A stretch of 64,000 nt of DNA from an uncultured Formosa sp. (GCF_947500765.1 NZ_CANMTH010000004.1:124001-188000), one strand, 5' to 3'. Shown: positions 25,402-34,979, numbered from the stretch's first letter. Numbers and translations are program-made. Notes: a model not told the origin generated them from the sequence alone.

Positions 25402-27771
25402 ATGCTTAAAAAAACACTTAGTGTCTGGCTATGTTTTAGCCTGTGCACTATTGCATTTGCACAAGACTCTTTTTTAATAAAAGGCGCTGTGTTAAATGCC
25501 AACACGTTACAGCCAATAGACGGAGCCTCAATTAGTAGAGGGAATTTATTTTCTATAACATCTAATACTGGAGAATTTACACTAAAAAACGTAAAACAAG
25601 GCACCTATAACTTAGTTGTGTCTAGCATGGGATTTACTTCAAAAACCATTACTATTCAGGTAGATTCTATGCTAAAAGATGTCATTATTTACCTAGAAGA
25701 ATCGGCTACAAATCTCGACGAAGTTGAAGTACTCGGAAAGTCTAAAAAAAGAGAACTCATGGAAACTCCTGTCGTGTCTTATTCTGTTTCTGAAACTTTT
25801 TTAGAAGAAAATAGAGAAAATAGTTTAATGCAAACCCTAAGTAAAATACCAGGAGTTAGCACCATAAATATTGGATCAGGACAATCCAAACCTGTCATTC
25901 GGGGTTTAGGATTTAATCGTGTTGCTGTTGTACAAAACGGAATAAAACACGAAGCACAACAATGGGGAAATGATCATGGTTTAGAAATAGATCAATACGG
26001 TATCGAGAACATCCAAATTATAAAAGGACCTGCATCTTTAGTCTATGGATCTGATGCCATTGCTGGTGTTGTAGATATACAACCCAATGCGATTCCTTCT
26101 ATACATTCGTTTTCAGGAGATATAAATCTTTTAGGAGAAACAAATAATGATTTGTTAGGCGTATCTGCTGGTGTACAAGCTAGAAATCATAATTGGTTTT
26201 ATCGCGGCCGACTCACTTATAGAGATTACGGCGATTATAAAGTGCCTACAGATCAAATTAGTTACGAAAATTACATTTTCAATTTACACGACAATAATTT
26301 AAGAAACACAGCGGGTAAAGAAGCAGATGCAAGTTTTAGTCTGGGTTATATTAACGATAACATAGAGTCTGAAACCAGTTTTAGTAATGTAAATGCTAAA
26401 AATGGTTTCTTCGCTAATGCTCATGGTTTAGAAGTAAGAACTTCAGATATTGACTATGATCGTTCTAATAGAGATATTGATTTGCCTTACCATAAAGTGA
26501 ATCATTTTAAAATCACTAATAACACAACAATTCAAAGTGAAGATCATACGTTTTATTTCGATTTAGGCTATCAAAACAATCTAAGATCAGAACATTCAGA
26601 ATCTATACCTCATGGTTATATGCCTAAACCTCCAAATACAGAAGAGCGTGTTTTTAATAAAAACACTTATGCTTTAAATGTTAGAGATGCATTTAAACCT
26701 AATGCTGCTCACGATATGGTTTTTGGGATAAATATGGAATTTCAGGATAATAATATTGGCGGATGGGGATTTTTAATTCCAGAATACAATCGCTTTACTG
26801 TAGGGGCTTTTGCTTTTGATACATTTGAAGTTACTCCAGACTTACACTTTCTGGCGGGCTTACGTTACGATTATGGATTTGTAGATACTAAAGCGTATTA
26901 CGATTGGTTTCCTTCTACAATAAATAATGAAGATGGTTCCACATCATATGTGTATTTACAACGTGCACAAAATAAATCCTTAGACTTCGGAAATTTTAGT
27001 GGATCTGTAGGCTTGAGTTATATTTTAAATCATACCACATTTAAAATCAATGTTGGAAAAAGTTTTAGAATGCCTTTAGCAAACGAATTAGCTTCAGACG
27101 GAGTGAATTACCACATGTATCGTTACGAAAAAGGAAATTTAGATTTAGATCCAGAATCATCTTATCAGCTAGATTTAGATATCGATCATACAACTAATGC
27201 TTTTAGTATTGGCGTGAGTCCGTTTGTTAACTTTTTTGAAAACTTTATTTACCTAAATCCCACATCTGCTTATTACGAAACCCTACAAATTTACGAATAT
27301 ACCCAAAGTAAAGTTTTTAGAATTGGAGGTGAAATTAGAGCAAGTACGACAATTTTTGAAAACCTAAAATTAGATGCTTCTTCAGAGTATGTGTATTCTA
27401 GACAAACTAGTGGTGCAAAAGAAGGATTTACTATTCCGTTTTCTCCACCGTTATCAAGTCTACTTTCTGCAAGATATCAATTTAAAGACCTATTGTTTTT
27501 AAGTAAACCTCAGCTTATAGCCGACTATAAAATTACAGCTTCGCAGGACGAGATTGTTCCGCCAGAAGAAAAAACACCTGGTTATCAATTATTCAACATG
27601 TCTTTTATTTCAGAATTAAATCTGTTTAAAAATAATTCACCTATAGAGATGCGTGTAAAATTGAACAATGTATTCAATACAAAATATTTCGATCATACCA
27701 GTTTCTACCGCTTAATTGATGTTCCAGAAGCCGGAAGAAACCTATCCATATCATTAACAGTACCATTATAA
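25402..27771 (+). CDS. TonB-dependent receptor, ZnuD-like (probable metal uptake)
   Basis: A 789-residue receptor with a signal peptide to about residue 21 (A-F-A-Q). A carboxypeptidase-regulatory domain (~25-100) and a plug follow. The plug has M-Q-T-L-S-K-I-P-G-V-S, K-P-V-I-R-G-L-G-F-N-R-V and G-P-A-S-L-V-Y-G-S-D-A-I-A-G-V-V. The segment N-G-I-K-H-E-A-Q-Q-W-G-N-D-H-G-L-E-I-D is the hallmark of ZnuD-type zinc (and related copper/haem) receptors. Extracellular loops carry extra histidines (H-S-E-S-I-P-H-G). It is flanked by a His/Cys-rich small protein and His-rich lipoproteins, which supports metal transport. Which metal is an open question. Confidence 0.88.
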   Translation: MLKKTLSVWLCFSLCTIAFAQDSFLIKGAVLNANTLQPIDGASISRGNLFSITSNTGEFTLKNVKQGTYNLVVSSMGFTSKTITIQVDSMLKDVIIYLEESATNLDEVEVLGKSKKRELMETPVVSYSVSETFLEENRENSLMQTLSKIPGVSTINIGSGQSKPVIRGLGFNRVAVVQNGIKHEAQQWGNDHGLEIDQYGIENIQIIKGPASLVYGSDAIAGVVDIQPNAIPSIHSFSGDINLLGETNNDLLGVSAGVQARNHNWFYRGRLTYRDYGDYKVPTDQISYENYIFNLHDNNLRNTAGKEADASFSLGYINDNIESETSFSNVNAKNGFFANAHGLEVRTSDIDYDRSNRDIDLPYHKVNHFKITNNTTIQSEDHTFYFDLGYQNNLRSEHSESIPHGYMPKPPNTEERVFNKNTYALNVRDAFKPNAAHDMVFGINMEFQDNNIGGWGFLIPEYNRFTVGAFAFDTFEVTPDLHFLAGLRYDYGFVDTKAYYDWFPSTINNEDGSTSYVYLQRAQNKSLDFGNFSGSVGLSYILNHTTFKINVGKSFRMPLANELASDGVNYHMYRYEKGNLDLDPESSYQLDLDIDHTTNAFSIGVSPFVNFFENFIYLNPTSAYYETLQIYEYTQSKVFRIGGEIRASTTIFENLKLDASSEYVYSRQTSGAKEGFTIPFSPPLSSLLSARYQFKDLLFLSKPQLIADYKITASQDEIVPPEEKTPGYQLFNMSFISELNLFKNNSPIEMRVKLNNVFNTKYFDHTSFYRLIDVPEAGRNLSISLTVPL

Positions 27772-27800
27772 ATATTAACAATCAATTTAAATCAACAACA

Positions 27801-28589
27801 ATGAAAACAAGAATTATGAAAACAAATTTTAAATTTTTAGCCATTGTCCTTTCTCTAGGATTATTTTTACAATCATGTAGTAGTGATGATGACAAAGCTG
27901 TAACAAGTGATCCAGAAGTTTCTGGTTTTGAATATGGTGCAGGTAGTAGCCATTCTACAGATCAAGTTGCTTATAAAGGATCTAATATTCATTTAGAAGC
28001 AGAAATTTATGCAGAAGCTACAGTGAGTAGTATTACTGTTTCTATTCATGCACACGACTTAGAACTTGCAGATGGTGAGGCAGATTGGGATTTCGAACAA
28101 GTATTTACAGATAGTAAATATTTAGCCATAAACCCTACGTTTCATGAACATATAGATGTACCTACAGATATTCCTGCGGGAGAATATCATGTTGAATTAT
28201 TAATTACAGACGAAATTGGAAACAGTACAGAAGTAGAAGGTTACATCCAGATTTTAGAACTTATTACTTTAAGCAATATTTCTATAGATGAAACTGTAGT
28301 TAGAGGAGAAGATTTTCATACCGAATTCATGATTAATGCAGCTAATGGAATACATTCTATAACTGTAGATGCGCATGCACACGGACTTACTTTAGCTGAT
28401 GGTGAAGTTGAATGGGATTACGAAGAAGAATTTTTAGAAGGTTACCATGAAGAAACAGAAGTAGAATTCCATGAGCATATTGATGTTCCTGTAACTGCTC
28501 CTGCTGGAGAATATCATATCATTTTTACAATTGAAGATGAAAATGGTAATACAAAAGAGTATGAAACACATATAGATGTTACAGCTTAA
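27801..28589 (+). CDS. lipoprotein with two tandem His-rich DUF4625 domains
   Basis: A 262-residue lipoprotein with lipobox L-F-L-Q-S-C (Cys ~26). A second ATG at 27816 would give a more usual signal length. Two homologous halves (~42-145 and ~150-262) each show H-A-H, L-A-D-G-E-x-x-W-D-[FY]-E, F-H-E-H-I-D-V-P and P-A-G-E-Y-H, then a D-E-x-G-N strand. This is the Ig-like DUF4625 domain. The invariant histidines recur at the same places, which suggests one metal site per domain. It lies 29 bases after the receptor, in an apparent operon. Confidence 0.8.
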   Translation: MKTRIMKTNFKFLAIVLSLGLFLQSCSSDDDKAVTSDPEVSGFEYGAGSSHSTDQVAYKGSNIHLEAEIYAEATVSSITVSIHAHDLELADGEADWDFEQVFTDSKYLAINPTFHEHIDVPTDIPAGEYHVELLITDEIGNSTEVEGYIQILELITLSNISIDETVVRGEDFHTEFMINAANGIHSITVDAHAHGLTLADGEVEWDYEEEFLEGYHEETEVEFHEHIDVPVTAPAGEYHIIFTIEDENGNTKEYETHIDVTA

Positions 28590-28624
28590 TTAAAAATTTA
28601 CATCGCATAGTATAACTTTATATT

Positions 28625-29128
28625 ATGCGGTTCTTATACCCTTATAAAATGCGATTTACCTTAAAATATTATTACTCCTTTTTATCTATGCTTCTAATAG
28701 CGTCATGTACCAGTGATGATAGTATTGATAAAGATGAAGAAAAACCAACGATTACCGTTAATTATACAGATGGATTTCCGCAGGGCTGCTCAGTACTTAC
28801 AAAAGGAGAAACTTACAATTTCAGAGCTCAGGTTACAGACAATAAAGCATTGGCATCTTATAGCATAGATATTCATAATAATTTTGATCACCACACACAC
28901 GACGATCAAGTCACTGAATGTGATTTAGAAGAGATAAAAGATGCTGTAAATCCATTTATTTTCATGGAAAATTATACAATAGAGAACGAATTAACTAATT
29001 ATGAAATTAATGTTTCGGTAACTATTCCTAACGATATAGATGCCGGGGATTACCATTGTGCATATTCCGTTACAGATGAAACAGGATGGCAAGCCAGAAC
29101 ATCTATCGATATAAAAATAACCGATTAG
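28625..29128 (+). CDS. single-domain DUF4625-like lipoprotein
   Basis: A 167-residue lipoprotein with lipobox L-L-I-A-S-C. The ATG at 28649 is an equally good start and gives a 19-residue signal. The domain repeats the pattern of the preceding protein: L-A-S-Y-S-I-D-I-H, a histidine cluster D-H-H-T-H-D-D, then V-T-I-P-N-D-I-D-A-G-D-Y-H-C-A-Y and V-T-D-E-T-G. It probably binds the same ligand. It is last in the receptor operon and is followed by a terminator. Confidence 0.75.
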   Translation: MRFLYPYKMRFTLKYYYSFLSMLLIASCTSDDSIDKDEEKPTITVNYTDGFPQGCSVLTKGETYNFRAQVTDNKALASYSIDIHNNFDHHTHDDQVTECDLEEIKDAVNPFIFMENYTIENELTNYEINVSVTIPNDIDAGDYHCAYSVTDETGWQARTSIDIKITD

Positions 29129-29175
29129 ACAACTTTAACAATAGGCGCTTTAAAACAATATATCCAAATTAAAAG

Positions 29176-29220
29176 AAGCTTACAGGTTCAAGAGATTGAA
29201 ATTGTAAGCTTCTTTTTTTT
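29176..29220 (+). terminator. intrinsic terminator, copy 2 of a repeated hairpin
   Basis: An outer stem AAGCTTACA/TGTAAGCTT and inner stem TTCAA/TTGAA around a GAGA tetraloop, followed by eight T's. Close relative of 20011-20046. Confidence 0.87.
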
Positions 29221-29249
29221 ATATGCTATAAAATATTTTTTAAATTCAT

Positions 29250-30017
29250 TTATACAATAATCAATTCCATACCCATATCAATCAATTTATTTTTAGTTCT
29301 CTCATCAATACCTGAATCTGTTATAATCTGATCGACATCATCAAGTCCACAAATTCTGCCAAATCCTTTTTTATTGAATTTTGAAGAATCTGCCAATACT
29401 ATAATTTTTTGTGATGCTTTAATCATTTCTTTATTTAAAGACGCTTCCATTAAATTTGTAGTTGTAAGCCCATAATCCAGATCGATACCGTCTACTCCCA
29501 AAAACAATTTAGTAAAAGTAAATTCGGCCAACATTCGTTCTCCTATAGGTCCTATTACAGATGCCGAACTCGACCTCACCATACCTCCTAATTGCATAAC
29601 ATCAATATCTTTAATCGCTGCCAATATTACAGCAGTATTTAACGATGCGGTCAATACCGTTAACCCTTCTAAAGGTTTAATATGTCTGGCAAATTCAATA
29701 ACAGAAGTTCCAGAAGCAATGATAACACTATCGTTTGCTTCCAATAGTTCGGCCGCGGCCATCCCTATTTTCTTTTTTTCTTTAGCATGTATCTTCTCCT
29801 TAATATTTACAGGATTTTCTGTAATATATGGATTTACAGGAATTGCTTTTCCATGCGATCTAAACAACAATTTCTTTTCTTCTAGAAGCTTAAGATCCTT
29901 TCTAATAGTAACTAACGACACCTTAAACTCATCACTTAGCTCGTTAACGCTAACAAATCCCTCTGCTTCGAGTTTATCTAATATGAGTTTGTGGCGGTCT
30001 ATAATATTTAGTGACAT
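29250..30017 (-). CDS. glpR: DeoR-family repressor, GlpR-like
   Basis: A 255-residue regulator. The DeoR HTH spans ~6-57: L-I-L-D-K-L-E-A-E-G-F-V-S-V-N-E-L-S, then V-S-L-V-T-I-R-K-D-L. The sugar-phosphate-sensing domain has the D-S-V-I-I-A-S-G-T-S-V anion loop and F-L-G-V-D-G-I-D. The divergent neighbour is a complete glycerol operon, so glycerol 3-phosphate is the likely inducer. An exact copy of the 11-bp motif GTTTCGTTTTG sits between its -7 element and its ATG, which suggests autoregulation. The gene name rests on context. Confidence 0.88.
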   Translation of the reverse strand: MSLNIIDRHKLILDKLEAEGFVSVNELSDEFKVSLVTIRKDLKLLEEKKLLFRSHGKAIPVNPYITENPVNIKEKIHAKEKKKIGMAAAELLEANDSVIIASGTSVIEFARHIKPLEGLTVLTASLNTAVILAAIKDIDVMQLGGMVRSSSASVIGPIGERMLAEFTFTKLFLGVDGIDLDYGLTTTNLMEASLNKEMIKASQKIIVLADSSKFNKKGFGRICGLDDVDQIITDSGIDERTKNKLIDMGMELIIV

Positions 30018-30020
30018 TTG

Positions 30021-30031
30021 GTTTCGTTTTG
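30021..30031 (+). promoter_or_regulatory. putative GlpR operator, copy 1 (GTTTCGTTTTG)
   Basis: One of three exact copies in the 285-base glpR-glpD gap. It lies 4 bases before the glpR ATG and just downstream of its -7 element. TTTCGTTTT is typical of DeoR-family operators. Confidence 0.7.
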
Positions 30032-30033
30032 GA

Positions 30034-30041
30034 CAAAAATA
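30034..30041 (-). promoter_or_regulatory. putative glpR -7 promoter element (TATTTTTG)
   Basis: The minus strand reads TATTTTTG, 16 bases upstream of the glpR ATG and next to operator copy 1. Confidence 0.5.
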
Positions 30042-30099
30042 AAGATTACTAATATCATTATGAACACGAAAAGTACATTTTTTAATAAATTATCAATTT

Positions 30100-30110
30100 C
30101 AAAACGAAAC
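30100..30110 (-). promoter_or_regulatory. putative GlpR operator, copy 2 (inverted)
   Basis: CAAAACGAAAC on the + strand, the exact reverse complement of copies 1 and 3. The central position could allow looping between the outer sites. Confidence 0.65.
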
Positions 30111-30230
30111 TACAATTACATATTTCAAACAAAAGGCACTATAAAAACAAAAATACAATAACCAAACACCCTTAATTTTATCAAAAAAACTTAAAAAAAG
30201 ACAACAAATGAAAAAATAACAAATAAAAAC

Positions 30231-30261
30231 TTTTGTTTTGTTTCGTTTTGTTGTAAATTTA
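30231..30261 (+). promoter_or_regulatory. putative glpD promoter with GlpR operator copy 3
   Basis: GTTTCGTTTTG at 30240-30250, extended by further TTTTG half-motifs. It lies between a -33-like TTTTG (30231-30235) and a near-consensus -7 TAAATTTA (30254-30261), 18 bases apart. A repressor bound here would block the promoter. Confidence 0.6.
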
Positions 30262-30302
30262 TTCAAAATTAAAAAGGCACTAAGAATATAAACTAAGAAA
30301 TC

Positions 30303-31862
30303 ATGAACAGAAAAACAATGATAGATAAGTTAAGAAGTAGTTCTGAAACTTACGATTTCGTAATAATTGGAGGTGGAGCTACCGGTATTGGTATTGCACT
30401 TGAAGCCTCTGCTAGAGGTTACTCTGTTGCTTTACTTGAAAAATCTGATTTCACAAAATCAACCTCAAGTAAATCAACAAAACTAATGCATGGAGGAGTT
30501 CGATATTTAGCACAAGGAGATATAGGTCTAGTTCGTGAAGCTGTCGTAGAGCGTGGATTAATGCTAAAAAACGCACCACACATAACTAAAAGTCAGTCTT
30601 TTATAATTCCAACACATGGTTTATATGATGAAATATTATACACTGTTGGATTAACTTTTTACGATTTATTAGCTGGTAAATTAAGCCTTGGCAGATCTAA
30701 ACGTATTTCAAAAGCCAAAACACTAAAACGTATTTCACTTATAAATCCAGATAAAATTTCGGCAGGTGTAGTCTATTATGATGGTCAGTTTGACGATTCA
30801 CGTATGGCTATCAATGTATTACAATCCTCTGTAGAAATGGGAGCACTAGTCGTTAATTATTGTGCTGTAGATAATTTAACAAAAGACTCAAATGGTAAAA
30901 TCACAGGCGTTAAAGTTCACGACGAAACAGATGGTACACAATTCGAAATAAAAGGAAAGCAAATTGTAAATGCTACCGGAGTTTTTGCAGATGATATCTT
31001 ACAAATGGATGCTCCTGGAACAGAAAAAACAATAGCACCTAGTCAAGGTGTTCACTTAATATTAGACAAATCCTTCTTACCTGGTGATGATGCAATCACA
31101 ATTCCTAAAACAGATGATGGTAGAGTTTTGTTTTTAGTGCCTTGGCATAACCGTGTTATTGTAGGAACAACAGACACTCCATTAAAAAAAGAGTCTTTAG
31201 AACCCGTTGCTCTTGAAGAAGAAATTGGATTTATTTTAAGCACAGCAGGTCGATATTTAACTAAAGCACCTAAAAGAAGTGATGTTTTAAGTGTATTCGC
31301 AGGCTTACGTCCATTAGCAGCTCCAAAAAGCGAAGGAAGCAAAACAAAAGAAATTTCTCGTAGCCATAAAATTTATACTTCCGACTCAGGATTATTAACC
31401 ATTGTAGGTGGTAAATGGACCACTTTTAGAAGAATGGGACAAGATCTAGTTGATAAAGCAGAACATAATCACGAATGGAAACATATCCCTACAAAAACAA
31501 AACATTTAAAAATACACGGATATAAAACAAATCCAGATTATAACGATCCGTTATATTTCTATGGTAGCGACAAAGATGATCTACTAGAATTATCTAAACA
31601 AAACGGATGGAATACATCCCTTAGCGATTCTATGGGCGTAATAGAAGCTCAAGTTATTTGGGCAGTAAGAAACGAAATGGCTTTAAATGTAGAAGATTTT
31701 CTAGCCAGAAGAGTACGTTGTCAATTATTAAATGCAAAAGAGAGTATTAAAATGGCTCCTAAAGTTGCTAAAATAATGGCAGAAGAATTAGGTAAAGATG
31801 ATGCTTGGCAAACCAAACAAGTAGCAGACTACATACAAGTTACCTCTAATTATATTTTATAA
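30303..31862 (+). CDS. glpD: FAD-dependent glycerol-3-phosphate dehydrogenase
   Basis: A 519-residue flavoenzyme that oxidises sn-glycerol 3-phosphate to DHAP and passes electrons to the quinone pool at the inner membrane. The FAD motif is [13 protein letters not shown] (~20-32). Family signatures are [16 protein letters not shown] and, near the C-terminal cap, [22 protein letters not shown]. First gene of glpD-glpK-glpF-porin, with gaps of 23-31 bases, divergent from the GlpR-like repressor. Confidence 0.95.
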   Translation: MNRKTMIDKLRSSSETYDFVIIGGGATGIGIALEASARGYSVALLEKSDFTKSTSSKSTKLMHGGVRYLAQGDIGLVREAVVERGLMLKNAPHITKSQSFIIPTHGLYDEILYTVGLTFYDLLAGKLSLGRSKRISKAKTLKRISLINPDKISAGVVYYDGQFDDSRMAINVLQSSVEMGALVVNYCAVDNLTKDSNGKITGVKVHDETDGTQFEIKGKQIVNATGVFADDILQMDAPGTEKTIAPSQGVHLILDKSFLPGDDAITIPKTDDGRVLFLVPWHNRVIVGTTDTPLKKESLEPVALEEEIGFILSTAGRYLTKAPKRSDVLSVFAGLRPLAAPKSEGSKTKEISRSHKIYTSDSGLLTIVGGKWTTFRRMGQDLVDKAEHNHEWKHIPTKTKHLKIHGYKTNPDYNDPLYFYGSDKDDLLELSKQNGWNTSLSDSMGVIEAQVIWAVRNEMALNVEDFLARRVRCQLLNAKESIKMAPKVAKIMAEELGKDDAWQTKQVADYIQVTSNYIL

Positions 31863-31890
31863 GTTCAACAAATCAAACAACTACATTGAC

Positions 31891-33387
31891 ATGAAAAGTA
31901 AATTAATTTTAGCATTTGACCAGGGGACTACATCGTCTCGAGCTATTTTATTTAACCATGATGGAGAAATTGTAAGAGTGTCTCAAAAACCATTCGAACA
32001 AATTTTCCCTAAACCAGGCTGGGTAGAACACAACCCTAATGATATCTGGTCTTCACAAATATCTGTAGCGGCCGAAGTTGTAGCTCAACACGGTATAAAC
32101 GGAACAGACATCGCAGCCATTGGTATTACAAATCAAAGAGAAACCGTTGTGGTATGGGATCGCGAAACCAGTGAACCTATTTATAATGCAATTGTATGGC
32201 AAGACAGAAGAACCGCAAGATATTGTGACGAACTAAAAGATGCCGGTCACGAAGATCTTATTAAAAAGAAAACAGGTTTAGTTATCGACGCCTATTTTTC
32301 TGCAACCAAATTAAAATGGATCTTAGATAATATTGAAGGCGCTAGAGAAAAGGCTGAAGCCGGAAAACTATGTTTTGGTACGGTAGATTGTTGGTTAATA
32401 TGGAAATTAACCAGAGGAAAAATGTTTATTACAGATGTTTCTAACGCGAGTAGAACCATGTTGTTCAATATTCATACCATGTCTTGGGACAAAGAATTAA
32501 TGGAATTATTCAACATTCCAGAATCTATGCTACCAGAGGTAAAACAAAGTAGTGAAGTTTACGGTACAACTGCAACCACATTATTCTCAACAAAAATTCC
32601 GATTGCAGGTATTGCAGGAGATCAACAAGCTGCATTATTTGGTCAAATGTGTACAAAACCAGGAATGGTTAAAAACACCTATGGCACAGGATGTTTCTTA
32701 TTAATGAATACAGGAAATAAAGCTGTCTATTCCAAAAACAACCTATTAACTACTGTAGCTTGGAAAATAAACGGAGAAACAACTTACGCTTTAGAAGGTA
32801 GTGTCTTTGTAGGAGGAGCTGCTATTCAATGGATACGCGACGGACTTAGAATGGTAAGAACTGCCCCAGGAATTAACCATTTAGCAGAAATGGTTGAGGA
32901 TAATGGTGGCGTGTACTTTGTTCCTGCATTAACAGGTCTTGGAGCACCTTATTGGGACCAATACGCTAGAGGCGCAATGCTTGGAATTACTCGAGGGACT
33001 ACAGATGCACATATTGCACGAGCAACATTAGAAGGTATTGCTTTTCAAGTGTACGACATTGTAAAAGCGATGGAAGCAGATGCAGGAGAAAAAAGTATTG
33101 AACTTAGAGTTGATGGAGGTGCTACCGCTAGTAACTTATTAATGCAAATCCAATCCGATTTATTTGGCTTTAAAATTATAAGACCTAAAACACTTGAAAC
33201 TACTGCAATGGGTGCTGCATATTTAGCAGGATTAGCAGTTGGTTATTGGGACAGTATAGACGACATACAATCACAATGGATTGTTGATAAGGAATTCTTT
33301 CCAGAAGCTCCTAAGGAGAAAGTAGACAATATGTTACACTATTGGCATAAAGCCGTTAAATGTACACAAAATTGGATCGAAGAATAA
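31891..33387 (+). CDS. glpK: glycerol kinase
   Basis: A 498-residue FGGY kinase of normal length that phosphorylates glycerol to glycerol 3-phosphate with ATP. Motifs are the N-terminal [39 protein letters not shown] and the G-x-G-A-P-Y-W-D region. [10 protein letters not shown] comes near the C-terminus. It feeds glpD in the same operon. Confidence 0.96.
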   Translation: MKSKLILAFDQGTTSSRAILFNHDGEIVRVSQKPFEQIFPKPGWVEHNPNDIWSSQISVAAEVVAQHGINGTDIAAIGITNQRETVVVWDRETSEPIYNAIVWQDRRTARYCDELKDAGHEDLIKKKTGLVIDAYFSATKLKWILDNIEGAREKAEAGKLCFGTVDCWLIWKLTRGKMFITDVSNASRTMLFNIHTMSWDKELMELFNIPESMLPEVKQSSEVYGTTATTLFSTKIPIAGIAGDQQAALFGQMCTKPGMVKNTYGTGCFLLMNTGNKAVYSKNNLLTTVAWKINGETTYALEGSVFVGGAAIQWIRDGLRMVRTAPGINHLAEMVEDNGGVYFVPALTGLGAPYWDQYARGAMLGITRGTTDAHIARATLEGIAFQVYDIVKAMEADAGEKSIELRVDGGATASNLLMQIQSDLFGFKIIRPKTLETTAMGAAYLAGLAVGYWDSIDDIQSQWIVDKEFFPEAPKEKVDNMLHYWHKAVKCTQNWIEE

Positions 33388-33418
33388 ATTATAATCAACA
33401 ACCTTAAAACTTGAAATT

Positions 33419-34156
33419 ATGTCAATTTTAGTAGCTGAAATATTAGGTACCATGTTAATGATTCTATTAGGTAACGGTGTAGTCGCCAATGTCGTTTTAA
33501 AAGGGACAAAAGCAGCTGGAGCAGGATGGATAGAAATCACAACAGCATGGGCCTTAGCCGTATTCGTAGGTGTAATTGTTGCTGGCCCGTATAGTGGTGC
33601 ACATTTAAACCCCGCAGTAACCATAGGTTTAGCCATAGCTGGAAAAGTCTCTTGGTCTTTAGTCCCTGAATATCTAGCAGGAGAAATGATAGGTGCTATG
33701 TTAGGAGCATTCTTTGTATGGTTATTTTACAAAGACCAATTCAAAGCAACCGATGACGAAAGAGGTATGTTAGATTGTTTCTGTACAGGACCTGCTATTC
33801 GAAATCCTTTATCAAACTTAACAAGTGAAATTATAGGAACGTTTGTCTTAATTTTTGTAATATTTTATATCACAGGTGCAAATATTAATTTAGGAACAGA
33901 AGGAGATCCATTAACACCTATAGGTTTAGGCTCTATTGGAGCAATACCAGTAGCCTTTCTTGTGTGGGTAATTGGTTTGTCATTAGGAGGTACAACAGGA
34001 TATGCTATTAATCCTGCTCGAGATTTAGGACCAAGAATCATGCACGCTATACTACCTGTAAAAGGTAAAAGCGATTGGGGATACGCTTGGATTCCTGTAG
34101 TTGGTCCTATTTTAGGTTGTGCTATTGCAGCTTACTTGTATATGGCCATAATGTAA
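33419..34156 (+). CDS. glpF: glycerol facilitator (MIP family aquaglyceroporin)
   Basis: A 245-residue MIP channel with six membrane helices and two half-helices. Both pore motifs are intact: A-H-L-N-P-A-V-T (first NPA, ~60-67) and A-I-N-P-A-R-D-L-G-P-R (second). The Asp after the second NPA-R marks glycerol-type channels. It passes glycerol across the inner membrane to GlpK. Confidence 0.95.
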   Translation: MSILVAEILGTMLMILLGNGVVANVVLKGTKAAGAGWIEITTAWALAVFVGVIVAGPYSGAHLNPAVTIGLAIAGKVSWSLVPEYLAGEMIGAMLGAFFVWLFYKDQFKATDDERGMLDCFCTGPAIRNPLSNLTSEIIGTFVLIFVIFYITGANINLGTEGDPLTPIGLGSIGAIPVAFLVWVIGLSLGGTTGYAINPARDLGPRIMHAILPVKGKSDWGYAWIPVVGPILGCAIAAYLYMAIM

Positions 34157-34179
34157 TTATTTCATTTAAGTAAAACACC

Positions 34180-34947
34180 ATGAAAAAAATACTCATAATA
34201 TTCGTAACGCTTTTGGCAGTGCAAATAAGCAATGCCCAAGAAACTGAACTCAAGGACAGTCCTATAGACTTTAATGTAGATGTAAAAACAAACCACTTAT
34301 GGAGAGGTCTAGTCATTACAGACAAACCAATGGTTGCCGTTTTCTCAAAAGTAAATTTAGAAAAAACAGGTAGTTTTACAGCCGGTTTTTGGGGCGGAAT
34401 GGCTTTCTCTAATGAAAGTGATGGTACATCGTACAAAGAAATAAATTACTATGCTCAATATGCGAAAAACGGTTTTTCTATAGGAATTTGGGATTTATTT
34501 AATACCCGTAGTGTTGAAAATCCAGATATCTGGAACTACGATAAAGAAACAACCACACACCTATTAGATTTAAGAACCTCTTACACTTTTAATGAAAGCT
34601 TCCCTTTACGCTTAGAAGCTGATATATTATTGTATGGTAGCGGAGATTCTCAATTAGACAATGATGGCGACTACGAACAACGTTATTCTACTTACATAGA
34701 AGCATCATATCCTATAATTAGAGATTCTAAAGTTAATTTAAACGGTTTTGTTGGAGCTGGTTTTTCTTTAAACGGAGACACGCATTTATACGGCGATGGC
34801 GAACAAAACTTCGATTTGGTGAACGTTGGATTAACAGCTTCAAAAACACTTAAATTTTCAGATTTAAGTTTCCCTGTGTCTGCAACAACTATGTGGAACC
34901 CTTCACTAAAAATTGCAAGAGTACAATTAGCAGTTAGCGTCTTCTAA
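34180..34947 (+). CDS. outer-membrane beta-barrel protein of the glycerol operon (TorF-like)
   Basis: A 255-residue exported protein with a signal peptide to S-N-A-Q (residue ~20) and about 12 amphipathic strands ending in V-Q-L-A-V-S-V-F with a terminal Phe. The first strands, F-N-V-D-V-K-T-N-H-L-W-R-G-L-V-I-T-D-K-P, resemble the TorF/Gcw putative porin family. It lies 23 bases after glpF, so it is a good candidate for an outer-membrane pore for glycerol or glycerol phosphate. This role is inferred from context. Confidence 0.75.
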   Translation: MKKILIIFVTLLAVQISNAQETELKDSPIDFNVDVKTNHLWRGLVITDKPMVAVFSKVNLEKTGSFTAGFWGGMAFSNESDGTSYKEINYYAQYAKNGFSIGIWDLFNTRSVENPDIWNYDKETTTHLLDLRTSYTFNESFPLRLEADILLYGSGDSQLDNDGDYEQRYSTYIEASYPIIRDSKVNLNGFVGAGFSLNGDTHLYGDGEQNFDLVNVGLTASKTLKFSDLSFPVSATTMWNPSLKIARVQLAVSVF

Positions 34948-34979
34948 CACCAAAGCTTAACTTATTACATTCAAAAAAA

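Noticed and set aside
30065..30072. ACGAAAAG as a fourth GlpR half-site
   Set aside because: Only a partial match; not distinguishable from background next to three exact copies.
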